From assembly GCA_001692895.1 (NCBI GenBank), contig KV748187.1, positions 2,538,836-2,602,835 of the forward strand: 64,000 nucleotides of DNA, in the 5' to 3' direction. Of the stretch, positions 54,721 through 64,000 are shown one piece after another. Origin of the DNA: Cenococcum geophilum 1.58. Lineage: Eukaryota > Ascomycota > Dothideomycetes > Gloniales > Gloniaceae. The position numbers were made by a program, and so were the translations under genes. Each line of letters starts with the position of its first letter. The stretch's first letter is position 1. Under the pieces are notes generated by a model that worked only from the letters and a program-made list of their open reading frames with translations, had not been told where the DNA came from and ran no database searches.

Positions 54721-57699
54721 TAAATATAGAGATAGTTTATGGATAATCCAGATATACAGAGTACTAAATAAACTATCTATTTTTTAAAGTCTTAAAAGTA
54801 AATACTATAAGATTTAGAAAGATTAATACGCTCGCTTATAGAAAACCACTTTTCCGTTTCTAGAATCCCGGTTCCTTTTTCTTATTTCCTAAATCCTAGT
54901 TTATATCCTAGTTCGCATCCCAGTTCTTATTTCCAAGATCTTAACCTTTAGATATACCCCTTTTTAATTACGCCTATACGCCTAAAGTTAAAAGACCTTA
55001 CTATAATAGAAACTAGGAGATGTCTTATAATACCTTTTAGGCCCATTACGACCCTATTCCTTTAAGTCCGCTTATTAAATAGCACCTAGCTATTTCCTAT
55101 CTTTCGTATAAATGGGGAGCCCAGTACTATATTACTTTAAGAGCCTTATAGAGATATTTTAAAAGAACCGCTTTTAAGTATTATACGAACAGTTAGTATA
55201 CCTTGCATTTAGATATTAAAATCTAGTTAAAGGCTTAAATTTTATATAATTATTCCATTATACCCATTCCACCCATTCCGCCCATTTCCCCTAAGCTCTC
55301 CTTATAAAGTTTTAAGTTTAGTTTAATAGAAACATTAAACCAGAGATAGACTAAGATTCTCCTTCCTTAGAAATATTTCCATTATCGGATTTAAACAAGA
55401 TTTGCCTTAGTTATGGTTTTAGCAAAGGAGAGTTAAGAGGCCATACTTTATTGTATAGGGATAGCACCTACCTCCTATAATTATCCTTAGTAGATTAGGG
55501 CGGATTTATTAGTTTTTATAGCCTATATAGTAGGCTTAAAGAAACTAGTAAAGGTTTTAGTTCTTATATAACGGTTATTAAAGGCAGCGGAGGATGCGGT
55601 AGTAGGGGAGGTAGGTAGGGGTGTTAACCGGGATTTAGGGCTATATATTGTCCTAATTAGCGCTACTAAAAGGACCGGTTCTTTTAGTACTATTTAGCGG
55701 TTAATAAGAGGCTTACTTAGATCTTATTTCTTCCCTTTACTAATAAGGAGTCCACCTTATACTAAGAGAAAAGAGAAACCAGTTTTTTTTGCTTTTTTCT
55801 ATAGTGCTTTCCCGGCGGCCATAACTTAAAGATTTTCGTCTTAAGTGGTAGAGTTTATAATCTTCCTAATAATGCGTTTATTTGGCACTATAAACGTAAT
55901 ATAATCTTTCTCTAAGTAATTTTAATAAAGTGGTTAAGGATAAGATATAATAGTAATAACTTTAAGGCTAATAGTATTATATGCGCTCAGTTAACTATAT
56001 ATACACTACGCTATATCGCCAAAAGGGTTATTTTATTAAAGCCTAAATAGTAATTTAAAACTGGGATTTAAAAATCCAGTTCCGGTTTCACGGTTTTAGA
56101 AACTAAACTATTATATATATATAAGTTTTATATTCTAGGATCTATAAAACTAAATCCTAATTTAGAAACATAAGGAATATACCTATATATTTAAGCTAGA
56201 GAATCCCCCTAAACTAAGAGCATAGTATAGTATAAATATAATCGGAATTACACTCCTTCTCCTTCCTACCCTATCTTTAGGCATTCTCCTTCCCTTTAAA
56301 AATTCTCTCTTATGCCTAATAAATCCTATTATATAGGTAAATACGGGAGATAAACTAGATTTCTAGTACGTTTTAATACTAAAAACTCCTAGAGCTATGC
56401 TAATAGGGCTATATAGATTATTTAATTCACAAAATGCATTATATAAGGCAACCTTAAACTTTATAAATCCTACTTTTCTCCCTCTCTTTATAATTATAAG
56501 ACCTTATAACTGTCCTAGGGACTAAACCGCTAGCTTTAAGATTCCCCAAAGCGCGCCGAATAGCACGGTTGCTCTTTAATAGTATTACCCCTTATCCCTT
56601 TTATAAAGGCCATGCTTATCTAGCCAAGGCAGTATATTAGTTAACGCGCTATATCGTGTTCTCTTATAAATATTATAGGTAGCAGCGGCGATTATAATAC
56701 GTTTTAGGTAGATTAGGTAAGTGTTATAGTAAGTATTACTTATTAGAATAGCACTAGCTTCCTTTATCTATTTCCATAAAGTGCTCCTAGCGCGTTTAGT
56801 CTCGCAATATAAATAATATCTTATTAGGATAAGTTGCAATTAAAGGGCGAATCTATATAATTAGTTTTAGTAAATACATCTATTAAATTAATCGCAACGC
56901 ACTTAGGCCAACATTAATTAATATAGGTTTACTTATATATAATACTATATTAATTATAAATAAACGTTATTTAACCTAACTCTAATAGCCTTAAAAGTAT
57001 AATAAGTCTATTTTAGTTCTTTATACAAAATAACCTTACTTATTATTGTTGTTATAGGCTCTAGAAGTAGAATATATCTAAATAGCTATATAAATTATTA
57101 AGGATATCCCTATAACTCTTAATCCTATCCCTTCCCTTATAACCTAAGAGCATATACCTCTATACCTATTAGATTTAATATATATATTCCTATACCTCTA
57201 GAGGTTCTATCTTAGCTAAACGCGCTTACTTTAACTTTAATTCTAAAATCTCTTTAAACTTTTATATCTTTATTTATAAAGTATAATTCTCTTTACCTTT
57301 TACTACCTTTATTAATACTAGCCACTCTATCTATATTTTAATCTATTTTAAGTCTATTTTATCCGTTAAGGTACCTAAATTAGGCTTATATCCGTACTGC
57401 ATTCGCCTAAAGAGGTTTATTACTATGCGCTTACTTTTTCTAGTAAATCTTTAAGGCGCAATAGGAGTATTCTTACGAGGTAGGACTGCTTTTTACTTAC
57501 GCTATATTGCTAACCTCTACTTATAAGGTAAAGCAGGTTTATGCTTATAAGGGGAAGCAAATTTGCGTTTATAAGTAGTAATTTTATAGTTATTGTCCGT
57601 AGGTTAATCTAATACTATAATAGACGATATATCTTTATACCTTACTCCTAAAAGTTCGGATTCTTCTTAAATACTACTTCTCTCTAAAAAAAAAGAGTA
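54721..57699. other. 3-kb degenerate interval, unidentified
   Basis: Plus-strand coding-like pieces with RIP stops occur at about 54960-55460 (for example YLSYKWGAQYYITLRAL) and 56310-56700 (MPNKSYYIGKYGR). Neither fits a family I know. 54840-54950 and 56050-56170 contain clusters of AATCCTAGTT, AAACTGGGATT and AAACTAAATCCTAATTT-like words. No RNA gene found. Confidence 0.35.
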
Positions 57700-58460
57700 G
57701 TTAGTAAGTTAAGATTCCGATTTTTTATAAAGGAGATGCTAGAATATACCTTTATCTAGAAATGCACCCTTAACTTTAATAAGAAATTCGGCGTTATCTA
57801 TAGCTTTATTATTAATTAAAGGCGCGTTCTTATTAATTCTACTATATTATCCTTTAAAGTTAAGCACCTAGCCAGATTTATTAACTAAGTCCCCTTCGAT
57901 TCTAGTTATACTATTAACCGCCGTAAACTAGGTGCCTATAATCATGCTTTACTCTAATACTATTATTATTTAGCTTAGGACTAGTCCTTCCAGGTTATTT
58001 AAAAATACCGTACTTCTTACCTAGCTATTAACTATAGAATTGTTAAAGATTTCTGCTGGGGTTAAGCTAAAAACAGGATCTCCTAAGAGAGTAACGTTAA
58101 CAAAGCCGTAAATAAGAGCCATTAAGAATAGATATGCTGTTTTTTTAACATCTTAGTGTAGGATAGTTTCTTTAACTAAAGGGCCTAGGGGATGCCTATT
58201 TATATTTAGAAAGCTAACCTTTACGAAAGCCCTAAGATAATACCCTAAAAGGCAGTGCCGTGGCTCTGCCTTATCTTTATTTACTATAACTGCATAAATT
58301 CTAATCTTAGAAAGGTAGATACTCCTATAGAGCTAATAGGTTACTAAAGTACTACACTACCTTAGTTTAAGGACCCTTGGTAACGCCAAGTCTTAAATAT
58401 TTAGCTTATATGCTAGATTTATAGTTAATAGGCCCTTAATTTTAAAATAAAGTAAAATAA
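57700..58460 (-). pseudogene. Unrecognised minus-strand gene relic with low stop density
   Basis: The minus-strand frame from about 58385 to 57700 is unusually clean: YRSIYLSKIRIYAVIVNKDK (about 58340-58280), RHCLLGYYLRAFVKVSFLNI, AYLFLMALIYGFVNVTLLGD (58140-58080), PAEIFNNSIVNSQVRSTVFL and FLIKVKGAFLDKGIF (about 57770). Only a handful of stops, all compatible with Gln/Trp loss. A family was not recognised. The hydrophobic part around 58110 suggests a membrane or secreted protein. The frame upstream (58800-58460) and downstream is lost. Confidence 0.5.
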
Positions 58461-59074
58461 CTAAAATAGGTAAGGGGATACTATACCGCAGCAGACAGCT
58501 TAAGCCGCCGTAAGCCTATTTAGCCTTCTTACTTTTAATATTCTTAATTTCTACTATTAAAATTATTTGTATGCCTAAGGCCCTAGCATAAAATACTAAC
58601 CTACTTACTTAAACAAAACCTCTGCGCCCACCTAAGGCTTTGCTTAGTAGGTGACCCTTAATTAGCGCTTATTACTTATAGCTATTTAGGCAACTAAGGC
58701 GATTATAGTAAGGCTATTTATGCTTTACCTCGCCGGTTTATATAAAACCCCTAAATGGTTTTACTTAGATAGCCCGTTATATATTATAATAGTATTAATT
58801 AAACTATAGGGTATATAATAGGAGTATGGCGAAGCTCTGTTTCTAGAATGCACTTTATATCTACCTTACACCAACTTACCCCTCTTTAGTATCTCTATTA
58901 GTGCAAAACAAAGTATAACTACTAGCACCCCCACTACCTACTCTATATATCTTTTGTCCTTACTTCTTTCTTTATATAGTTAATTTATTAAACTAAAATG
59001 CTTAAATAAATTTACCCTAAAAGGCAACCGCATTTCACTAAAGATAGTAAGCCTTATTCTAAACCGAAATCCCT
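58461..59074. other. Degenerate spacer
   Basis: AT-rich with no family recognised. It includes homopyrimidine-rich words and short direct repeats only. Confidence 0.4.
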
Positions 59075-60170
59075 TAAAGAGATCTTACTTAAGGATTTTA
59101 AAAAGGTATTTATAGTAAGGAAGAAGATTATTATTCTAAGCGGTGCTAGCATTTTAGTAGCTGCGAAAAGTAAGTCTTGTATATTAGAAACCGTAGAGAG
59201 CTACTTTTCTAACTTTTAATACTTATAGTTCCCAACTTTTATACGCTTTATAGGCACTAATCTAGATATAGCTCATTTGAGATTAGTAATTGTAATAATG
59301 GTAATTCTACTAAAAATATATACGGTGATGTTTATATTATAAATAAGAAAGCTTCTTATGCCGTTTCTACTAACTCCTATTAACTTAAGTATAAGAATAC
59401 CGTTTATACCCTTTAAAACCTTATATTTTCTAGGCGCTAGTCTAGACGTAGCCTATTTAACATTAATAATTACAATAATAATTATTTAACTTAAAATATA
59501 TACAGGGGCTTTTGCATTATAAATAAGCTAGCTTTTTATACTATGCCTACTAACTTCTACTAACTTGCGAATAAAAATAACAAGCGTATCCTTTAACACT
59601 TTACGTAGAATATTAACGGACTTTATAATAAATTCTAGTTATTATCTCTAGACTCCCCTTTAACCAAGAAGGGCCTATAGATAAAGATAATAGAACTCTA
59701 CGGTTAACTAGATAGGATAATCTACTATAAGTATAAATAGCGCTTAGCCTTTAACCTAAAGTACTTTTAGGAATTGGAACTATTAGCTTATCCTAAGTAT
59801 ATTAGAAGAGATATAGACTAATAAGGCAAAGGGAAACGGTCTAGAGATATTAACGTACTTTAGCCTAATATACTTCTTAACGGAGAAATTAACAATTAAG
59901 ACAAGGACGCGATTATAGCTATATCTTAGGATACTAAACATTAAATTCCAGATCTTATTCTAATTATAGGCACTTAGCTAAAAAAAACTAGGTGCATTTT
60001 AACTAGCCACGCGCCTTTATAAGGCGGCGAAAACCAGAAATAAACGTAATCCCATTATATGGATAAATAAGGAACCCCCATTACATAGATTAAGGCCAAA
60101 ATTTCACGGCCTAATTAACTACGCGATCTATGGGGACTGCTAAGAGATTGCCAGATATCTTTTGGATAAG
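59075..60170 (+). pseudogene. SIR2-family (sirtuin-like) pseudogene
   Basis: Sirtuins bind NAD+ and remove acyl groups or hydrolyse NAD+. In the plus frame: KEILLKDFKKVF...KKIIILSGASILVAA (about 59075-59165; the NAD+ motif normally GAGIS), then KIIELYG.LDRIIYYKYK (about 59690-59740; family xxHGxxxxxxCxxC, so His is Tyr and both zinc Cys are Tyr), KYIRRDID..GKGKRSRDIN, PNILLNGEIN (family RPxxVxxGE), DLILIIGT.L (family xxxxVGTSL) and INKEPP ... YAIYGDC.EIARYL (60075-60165). A 480-bp stretch in the middle (59210-59640) contains two similar hydrophobic segments and does not align, so an insertion or introns are likely. Dead by RIP. Confidence 0.8.
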
Positions 60171-60449
60171 GCTACGCCCCTATAACTTAATAGTAATGCG
60201 AAATTAAAAGGTAGCTAGCACGAAGATAGATAGGGAGAGAATAATATTAGAGTCCGCGGCAATAGTTTACTTAGTATAAGGAAGTTAACCGCAGCCTTTA
60301 ATCTTTCTTAGTAACTAGTCTTCTAATTTATAGGAAAGTTAAGTATATATAGTATTAAAGCCTTTATTATTATCTTTTCTAAGCAGCAGCTAAACTACTA
60401 GCTTATATATTTCGTTTATAAACCTTACTAGCCACGTGTTTAATAAATA
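60171..60449. other. Spacer between SIR2 and ankyrin relics
   Basis: About 280 bp without recognised coding. The two relics point at each other here (plus-strand SIR2 and minus-strand ankyrin), so this is a tail-to-tail 3' region. Confidence 0.5.
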
Positions 60450-61260
60450 TATTTCTCTTATCTTATACTAGCCCTCCACTGCCCACCACAACGGCGTTTT
60501 ACTATATTTATCTTTAGATTTCGCGTTAACGCCATCCTTAAGTAATAGCTCTACTACAGTCTTACGTGCCTATTAAGCAGCCCATAAGAGCGGTGTCCGA
60601 CTATTACTATCCTTAGAGTTAGAGTCGACGCCTTTTTACGTAAGTAGTAGCTTTACTATTCCCTCTTATCTACTCTCTGCAGCCTATAAGAGCGGAGTCC
60701 GATCTTTAATATTAGTAGAGTTTAGGCTAATGCCGTCCTTTATTAGCAGTAGCTTTACTATTACCTTATACCTACACTCTACAGCTACTAATAGCGGTGT
60801 TTAATTATAGAAGCCCTTGGGGTTTAGGCTAACACTATCCTACGCTAGCAGTAGCTTTACTACCCCCTTATGCCCGTTTATCGCGGCCTATAATAGCGGT
60901 ATATTTTTAAGAGCGCTCTTAGAATCTAGATTAACGTCATCCTATATAAGCAGTAGCTCTACTACTACCTTACTTCTATATTCTGCGGCTAATAACAGTA
61001 ATATAGCCCCAAATTTATCCTTAGAGTTTAGATCAATGTCATTTTATACAAAAAGTAGCTTTACTAACGCCTTATAACCGTTACTTATAGCTAGTAATAG
61101 CGGCGTCTAACTAAAATTGTCTGTTACTTAAATATTAGCTCCTGCTTCTAATATAATATAAAACTCCGCTTCTTATCTATATTCCGTAGCCCGTAATAAT
61201 ACTAAACTTTTAGAGCACTATAGTAATTTAGTTATTAATAAAAGTAGTAGTATTTTTAGA
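60450..61260 (-). pseudogene. Ankyrin-repeat protein pseudogene 2
   Basis: About seven to eight 33-34-residue ankyrin repeats in one minus-strand frame, for example YKALVKLLFV.NDIDLNSKDK, then VVVELLLI.DDVNLDSK, GHKGVVKLLLA.DSVSLNPK, YKVIVKLLLIKDGISLNS and ARKTVVELLLKDGVNAKSKD. The period of about 102 bp is visible directly as recurring AGTAGCTTTACTA(C/T). Pro and His of TPLHxAA are lost in several units. The plus-strand open frame at 60817-61077 is the shadow of these repeats. The N-terminal domain (above 61260) is not recognised. Confidence 0.85.
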
Positions 61261-61676
61261 CGAAGAGAGACGTATATATTAGCTTTATACTAGTAGGATC
61301 TAAATAAGTAATAAAAATCCGGTAGTAGAAGGCTTATTATCTAAGTAGCCGGCTATATAGTAGTATTAAAGTATATTTTAAGGATATAAGGCCAGTAACT
61401 CAACCTAGCGAATATAAGGTAGATTACCCTTTACCATAAAAGGATTTAAAATTTATCTATAGAAGAAGAGGTAGCATAAGAGGTATTTATTCTGTTGGAT
61501 CATTATTACTTATTTTTACTAAACGTTAAATATAAAAAGTTGTTTTAAAGTTAGGATTTGGGATTTAGGAAACTAAAAATAGAAATCTAGAATTAGAAAC
61601 CGAGAAACGGGAAAATAAAAAGGATTTCTTTAGTAGGAGGGCCTATCTAACAAGTTTACGTAACATTATATATATA
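61261..61676. other. Flank between ankyrin relic and Fot1 element
   Basis: The minus strand may hold the N-terminal part of the ankyrin gene to about 61500. 61550-61625 carries GGATTTGGGATTTAGG and AATTAGAAACCGAG-like words. The TA target of the Fot1 element is in a TATATATA run (61669-61678). Confidence 0.45.
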
Positions 61677-61678
61677 TA

Positions 61679-63527
61679 ACGTAATCGGTAAGCAAGCTGG
61701 CCACGCAAGCATCCTGGCCACCCCATTAATGACGCGACGCGTTACTTAACTACTACCTTAATGGCTCCACCACAACAATAAGAAGCCTTTTTTAAAGAGG
61801 GCAGAATTGATCTAGCTATCTAAGCGCATAAGAAAGGCCAAATTACAAGTTTCCGAGCTGCTACTAGCACATACGACGTGCCCTGGAGCACAGCCCAGCT
61901 ACGCGTTAAAGGCATTAAACCAAAACACAATTCTATTGCGCCAAATCGCCGTCTTATACTAGCACAAGAAGAGAGCCTCAAGCAGTGGATTTTATTGATG
62001 GATTAACGCGGCATGCCACTAAGAATCGCGATCGTGCGGCAGATGGCTGGTATTTTAGCTGTGCAGCGCGCCGGATCTGCCACTATACAACCTATTGGCG
62101 AGAAATGGGTATATAACTCTATTAAGCGCCATAACAACCTACAATCTAAATTTAATCGCAAGTATAACTATTAGTATGCTAAATATAAGGATCCTGTGCT
62201 TATTCGGGGCTGGTTTAAACGTGTTTAGGACATAAAGATACAATATAGGATTCTTAATGAAGATACCTAGAATTTTAATGAGACTGGCTTCCAGATGGGC
62301 GTTATTGCAACTGCATGAGTTGTTACTGGAACTAATAGGGCTGGCTAGCCTAGAACAGTATAGCCAGGCAATTGAGAATAGGTTACAATTATTGAATGCA
62401 TTAATGCGATGGGGGGTATAATTCCACCACTGGTTATCTTTGAAGCAGTAATATACTAAGCTGCATAGTATAAGGACGGCATTATTTCACACGACTGGTC
62501 TATTAGTGTTAGTAAGAATGGCTGGATAACAAATGAGATTGGCCTTACCTGGCTAAATCTATTCTATAAGTATACAAAGGATCGCACCGTTGGCACGCAT
62601 CGGCTGCTTGTACTAGATGGCCACAACAGCTATATTAACCCCAAATTCAATCAGTTCTACCTAGATCACAAGATTATTATTATCTACATGCCGGCACATT
62701 TATCGCATCTATTACAGCCACTTAATATAGGCTGTTTCTCAGCGCTCAAGTAATCGTACGGATGCCTTGTTGAACAGCTTATAGGCCGCGATGTTAATTA
62801 TATTAATAAATACAAATTCCTGCCGCTGTATAGGCAAGCTAGACAAACAGCGCTGCATTAAAACAATATATAGGCAGGATTTGCAGCCACTGGCCTTGTT
62901 CCATATAGCCCCGATCGCGTACTGTCGTAGCTGCATGCCGAATATTAGACACTATTACCCTAACGCCGTTTACCATCAAATGCGTCTTAGGTAGCCGAAA
63001 CGCCTTATAATATTGCTGAGTTATAGAAGCAGACAGTTTTGCTAAAGCGCTATCTTAAGTAGCGTACGCATAGCCTACCAAGTCTAACAGAACAAGCCCT
63101 TAGCCAGCTTGTTAAGGGGTGTGAAATGGCAATGTTAAGCGCTGTGCTGCTTGCAAGCGAAAATGAGAAGCTATGCATGGAAAATTAGCGCCAAAAAAGG
63201 AAGAAGGCAAAGAAGCGCACGTATATAGCTAGAGGGGGTGTTCTATCAGGAGCAGAAGGGGCCTCTCGAGTACAAACTGCCCAGAATAGGGCAGCAGAGG
63301 GGGTGGCAGAGCCAGCGGCCGAGCCACCGCAACGAGCACCACGTAAGTGTAGCATGTGTTATTCAACCGAACACACAGCACGTACGTGCCCTAGACGGCA
63401 GGCAACTAGCTAGTAGATAGCTACACCAAATATAACTATTTGTGGTTGAGCAATTCGCATTATTTGCCCTCGATAGCGGGGCAGGTGGCCAGGATGCTTG
63501 CGTGGCCAGCTTGCTTACCGATTACGT
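61679..63527 (+). mobile_element. Fot1/pogo DNA transposon with perfect inverted ends
   Basis: 1849 bp. The first 44 bp (ACGTAATCGGTAAGCAAGCT ... CTGGCCACC) are repeated exactly, inverted, at the right end. TA on both sides (61677-61678, 63528-63529). Length, 44-bp ends and TA target are those of Fot1-type elements of ascomycetes. The element keeps far more CA/TG than its surroundings, so it arrived late or was hit lightly by RIP. A transposase frame fills it. Confidence 0.95.
61761..63417 (+). pseudogene. Fot1-type transposase, catalytic residues mutated
   Basis: One frame of about 552 codons from ATG 61761 to TAG at about 63412, broken by some 15 TAG/TAA. A helix-turn-helix CENP-B-like DNA-binding half (KKGQITSFRAATSTYDVPWS; LKQWILLMD.RGMPLRI) is followed by a DDE_1 catalytic half. 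Catalytic sites: NFNETGF (first Asp, residue 173, is Asn), LVLDGHNSY (second Asp, residue 286, intact) and LQPLNIGCF (third Asp, residue 322, is Asn). The 286/322 spacing fits D35D. Near the end is a zinc knuckle CSMCYSTEHTARTCP (about 63345-63390). It would excise and reinsert the element at TA. Asp-to-Asn and Trp/Gln-to-stop changes fit RIP. Confidence 0.92.
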
Positions 63528-63529
63528 TA

Positions 63530-64000
63530 ATACTACGCTTAAGCTGCAAAGGGCCTAATAGCAAAGAGATATAAATAAAGACTGCTTGAAATGCCGATAT
63601 CTAATCTATTAAAGAGAGTAATATATTGTAAGCGTTATTAGGGAAGATAGAGATTACTAGTATAAAGTTATAACGCTTAACATTTAATAAATATCCAATT
63701 TTTAGGAGAGCATATTTACTAAAAAGTAAGTCTAGTTATATCCCTTAAAAACAATTACTAGTCCGCCTTAGTAGGTTCTTAACTTGTCTTATTATATCCT
63801 CCTAAGCTTTAAGCTAAACGCCTTAGGTATTTATTAGTATTTTAAGCTTCTTTACTATTCCCTTCTTAACCTCCTCACATTGTCTCCCTATGGCGTCCTT
63901 TAGTATAGCAATCTGCTTTTCCGTCCCCTTTCTAAGTTCGTTACACTAATTCTGCGTAGTATCCTTTAGTATAGCTATCTACTTTACCATCCCATTTTTA
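63530..64000. other. Right edge, unidentified
   Basis: AT-rich flank. Around 63790-64000 the minus strand has a coiled-coil-like charged frame with near-repeats (TCCTTTAGTATAGC(A/T)ATCT at about 63895 and 63960), cut off by the window edge. No family recognised. Confidence 0.35.

Noticed and set aside
60817-61077. 86-codon plus-strand frame
   Set aside because: It is the antisense shadow of the minus-strand ankyrin repeats, recognisable by the 102-bp period.
62739-62994. Open frames of 65-67 codons on both strands in the Fot1 element
   Set aside because: They overlap the transposase frame in other phases; the catalytic motifs fix the real frame.

Overview
The window looks like an AT-rich, gene-dead block from a filamentous ascomycete (Pezizomycotina). 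The main reason is the base pattern. TpA is everywhere, CpA and TpG are scarce over long stretches, and nearly every recognisable protein frame is broken by TAG/TAA exactly where Gln or Trp is expected. Conserved Cys, Asp and Met codons have also turned into Tyr, Asn and Ile. This is the signature of repeat-induced point mutation (RIP). I found no intact protein-coding gene and no convincing tRNA or rRNA. The family repertoire (FunK1 kinase, F-box/ankyrin and ankyrin proteins, secreted cupredoxin, Fot1/pogo, hAT, Copia and chromovirus elements) is typical of filamentous ascomycetes. The genus cannot be read from this.

Layout. 1-2666: shortened Copia units in tandem sharing LTRs, pol deleted and replaced by an Arg/Gly-coding 12-bp array. 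2667-6388: a 9-bp microsatellite, a Ca2+/H+ antiporter (CAX) pseudogene, a 417-bp TA-flanked MITE. 6389-12349: a complete but dead chromovirus (Ty3/gypsy) on the minus strand with target duplication ATTAG. 12355-14440: degenerate coding-like sequence plus a 228-bp MITE. 14449-19640: an hAT transposon with an 8-bp target duplication. It carries a solo LTR of the first chromovirus family and a 2.18-kb element made largely of minisatellites. 20600-22790: FunK1 kinase pseudogene. 24414-24985 and 29540-30330: ankyrin and F-box/ankyrin pseudogenes. 32100-33895: a minisatellite block with a partial third copy of the minisatellite element and a G-run array. 33900-35920: an unrecognised degenerate minus-strand gene. 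37084-52152: a Copia element (net about 6.05 kb, target duplication AATAT). It was split first or later by a second minisatellite element (40903-42998) and by a second chromovirus (43615-50528, target duplication CTACC). 52158-53130 and 36480-37078: two halves of one minus-strand host pseudogene that read in frame across the Copia insertion. 54120-54720: secreted cupredoxin pseudogene. 57700-58460: unrecognised minus-strand relic. 59075-60170: SIR2-family pseudogene. 60450-61260: ankyrin pseudogene (minus). 61679-63527: a Fot1/pogo transposon with perfect 44-bp inverted repeats and a dead transposase.

How it fits together. The parts do not form a pathway; they are layers of insertion. The nesting gives a relative order: host genes, then Copia and hAT, then minisatellite elements, chromovirus 2 and the solo LTR. 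The Fot1 element and the minisatellite elements keep much more CpA/TpG than their surroundings, so they look younger or less mutated. The most unusual items are the TA-flanked minisatellite elements in inverted orientation about 22 kb apart, and the host gene that stays readable across a 15-kb nested insertion. Large stretches (25.0-29.5, 30.4-32.1, 54.7-59.0 kb) hold coding-like but unidentifiable remains. Scattered single N bases all lie in tandem arrays.
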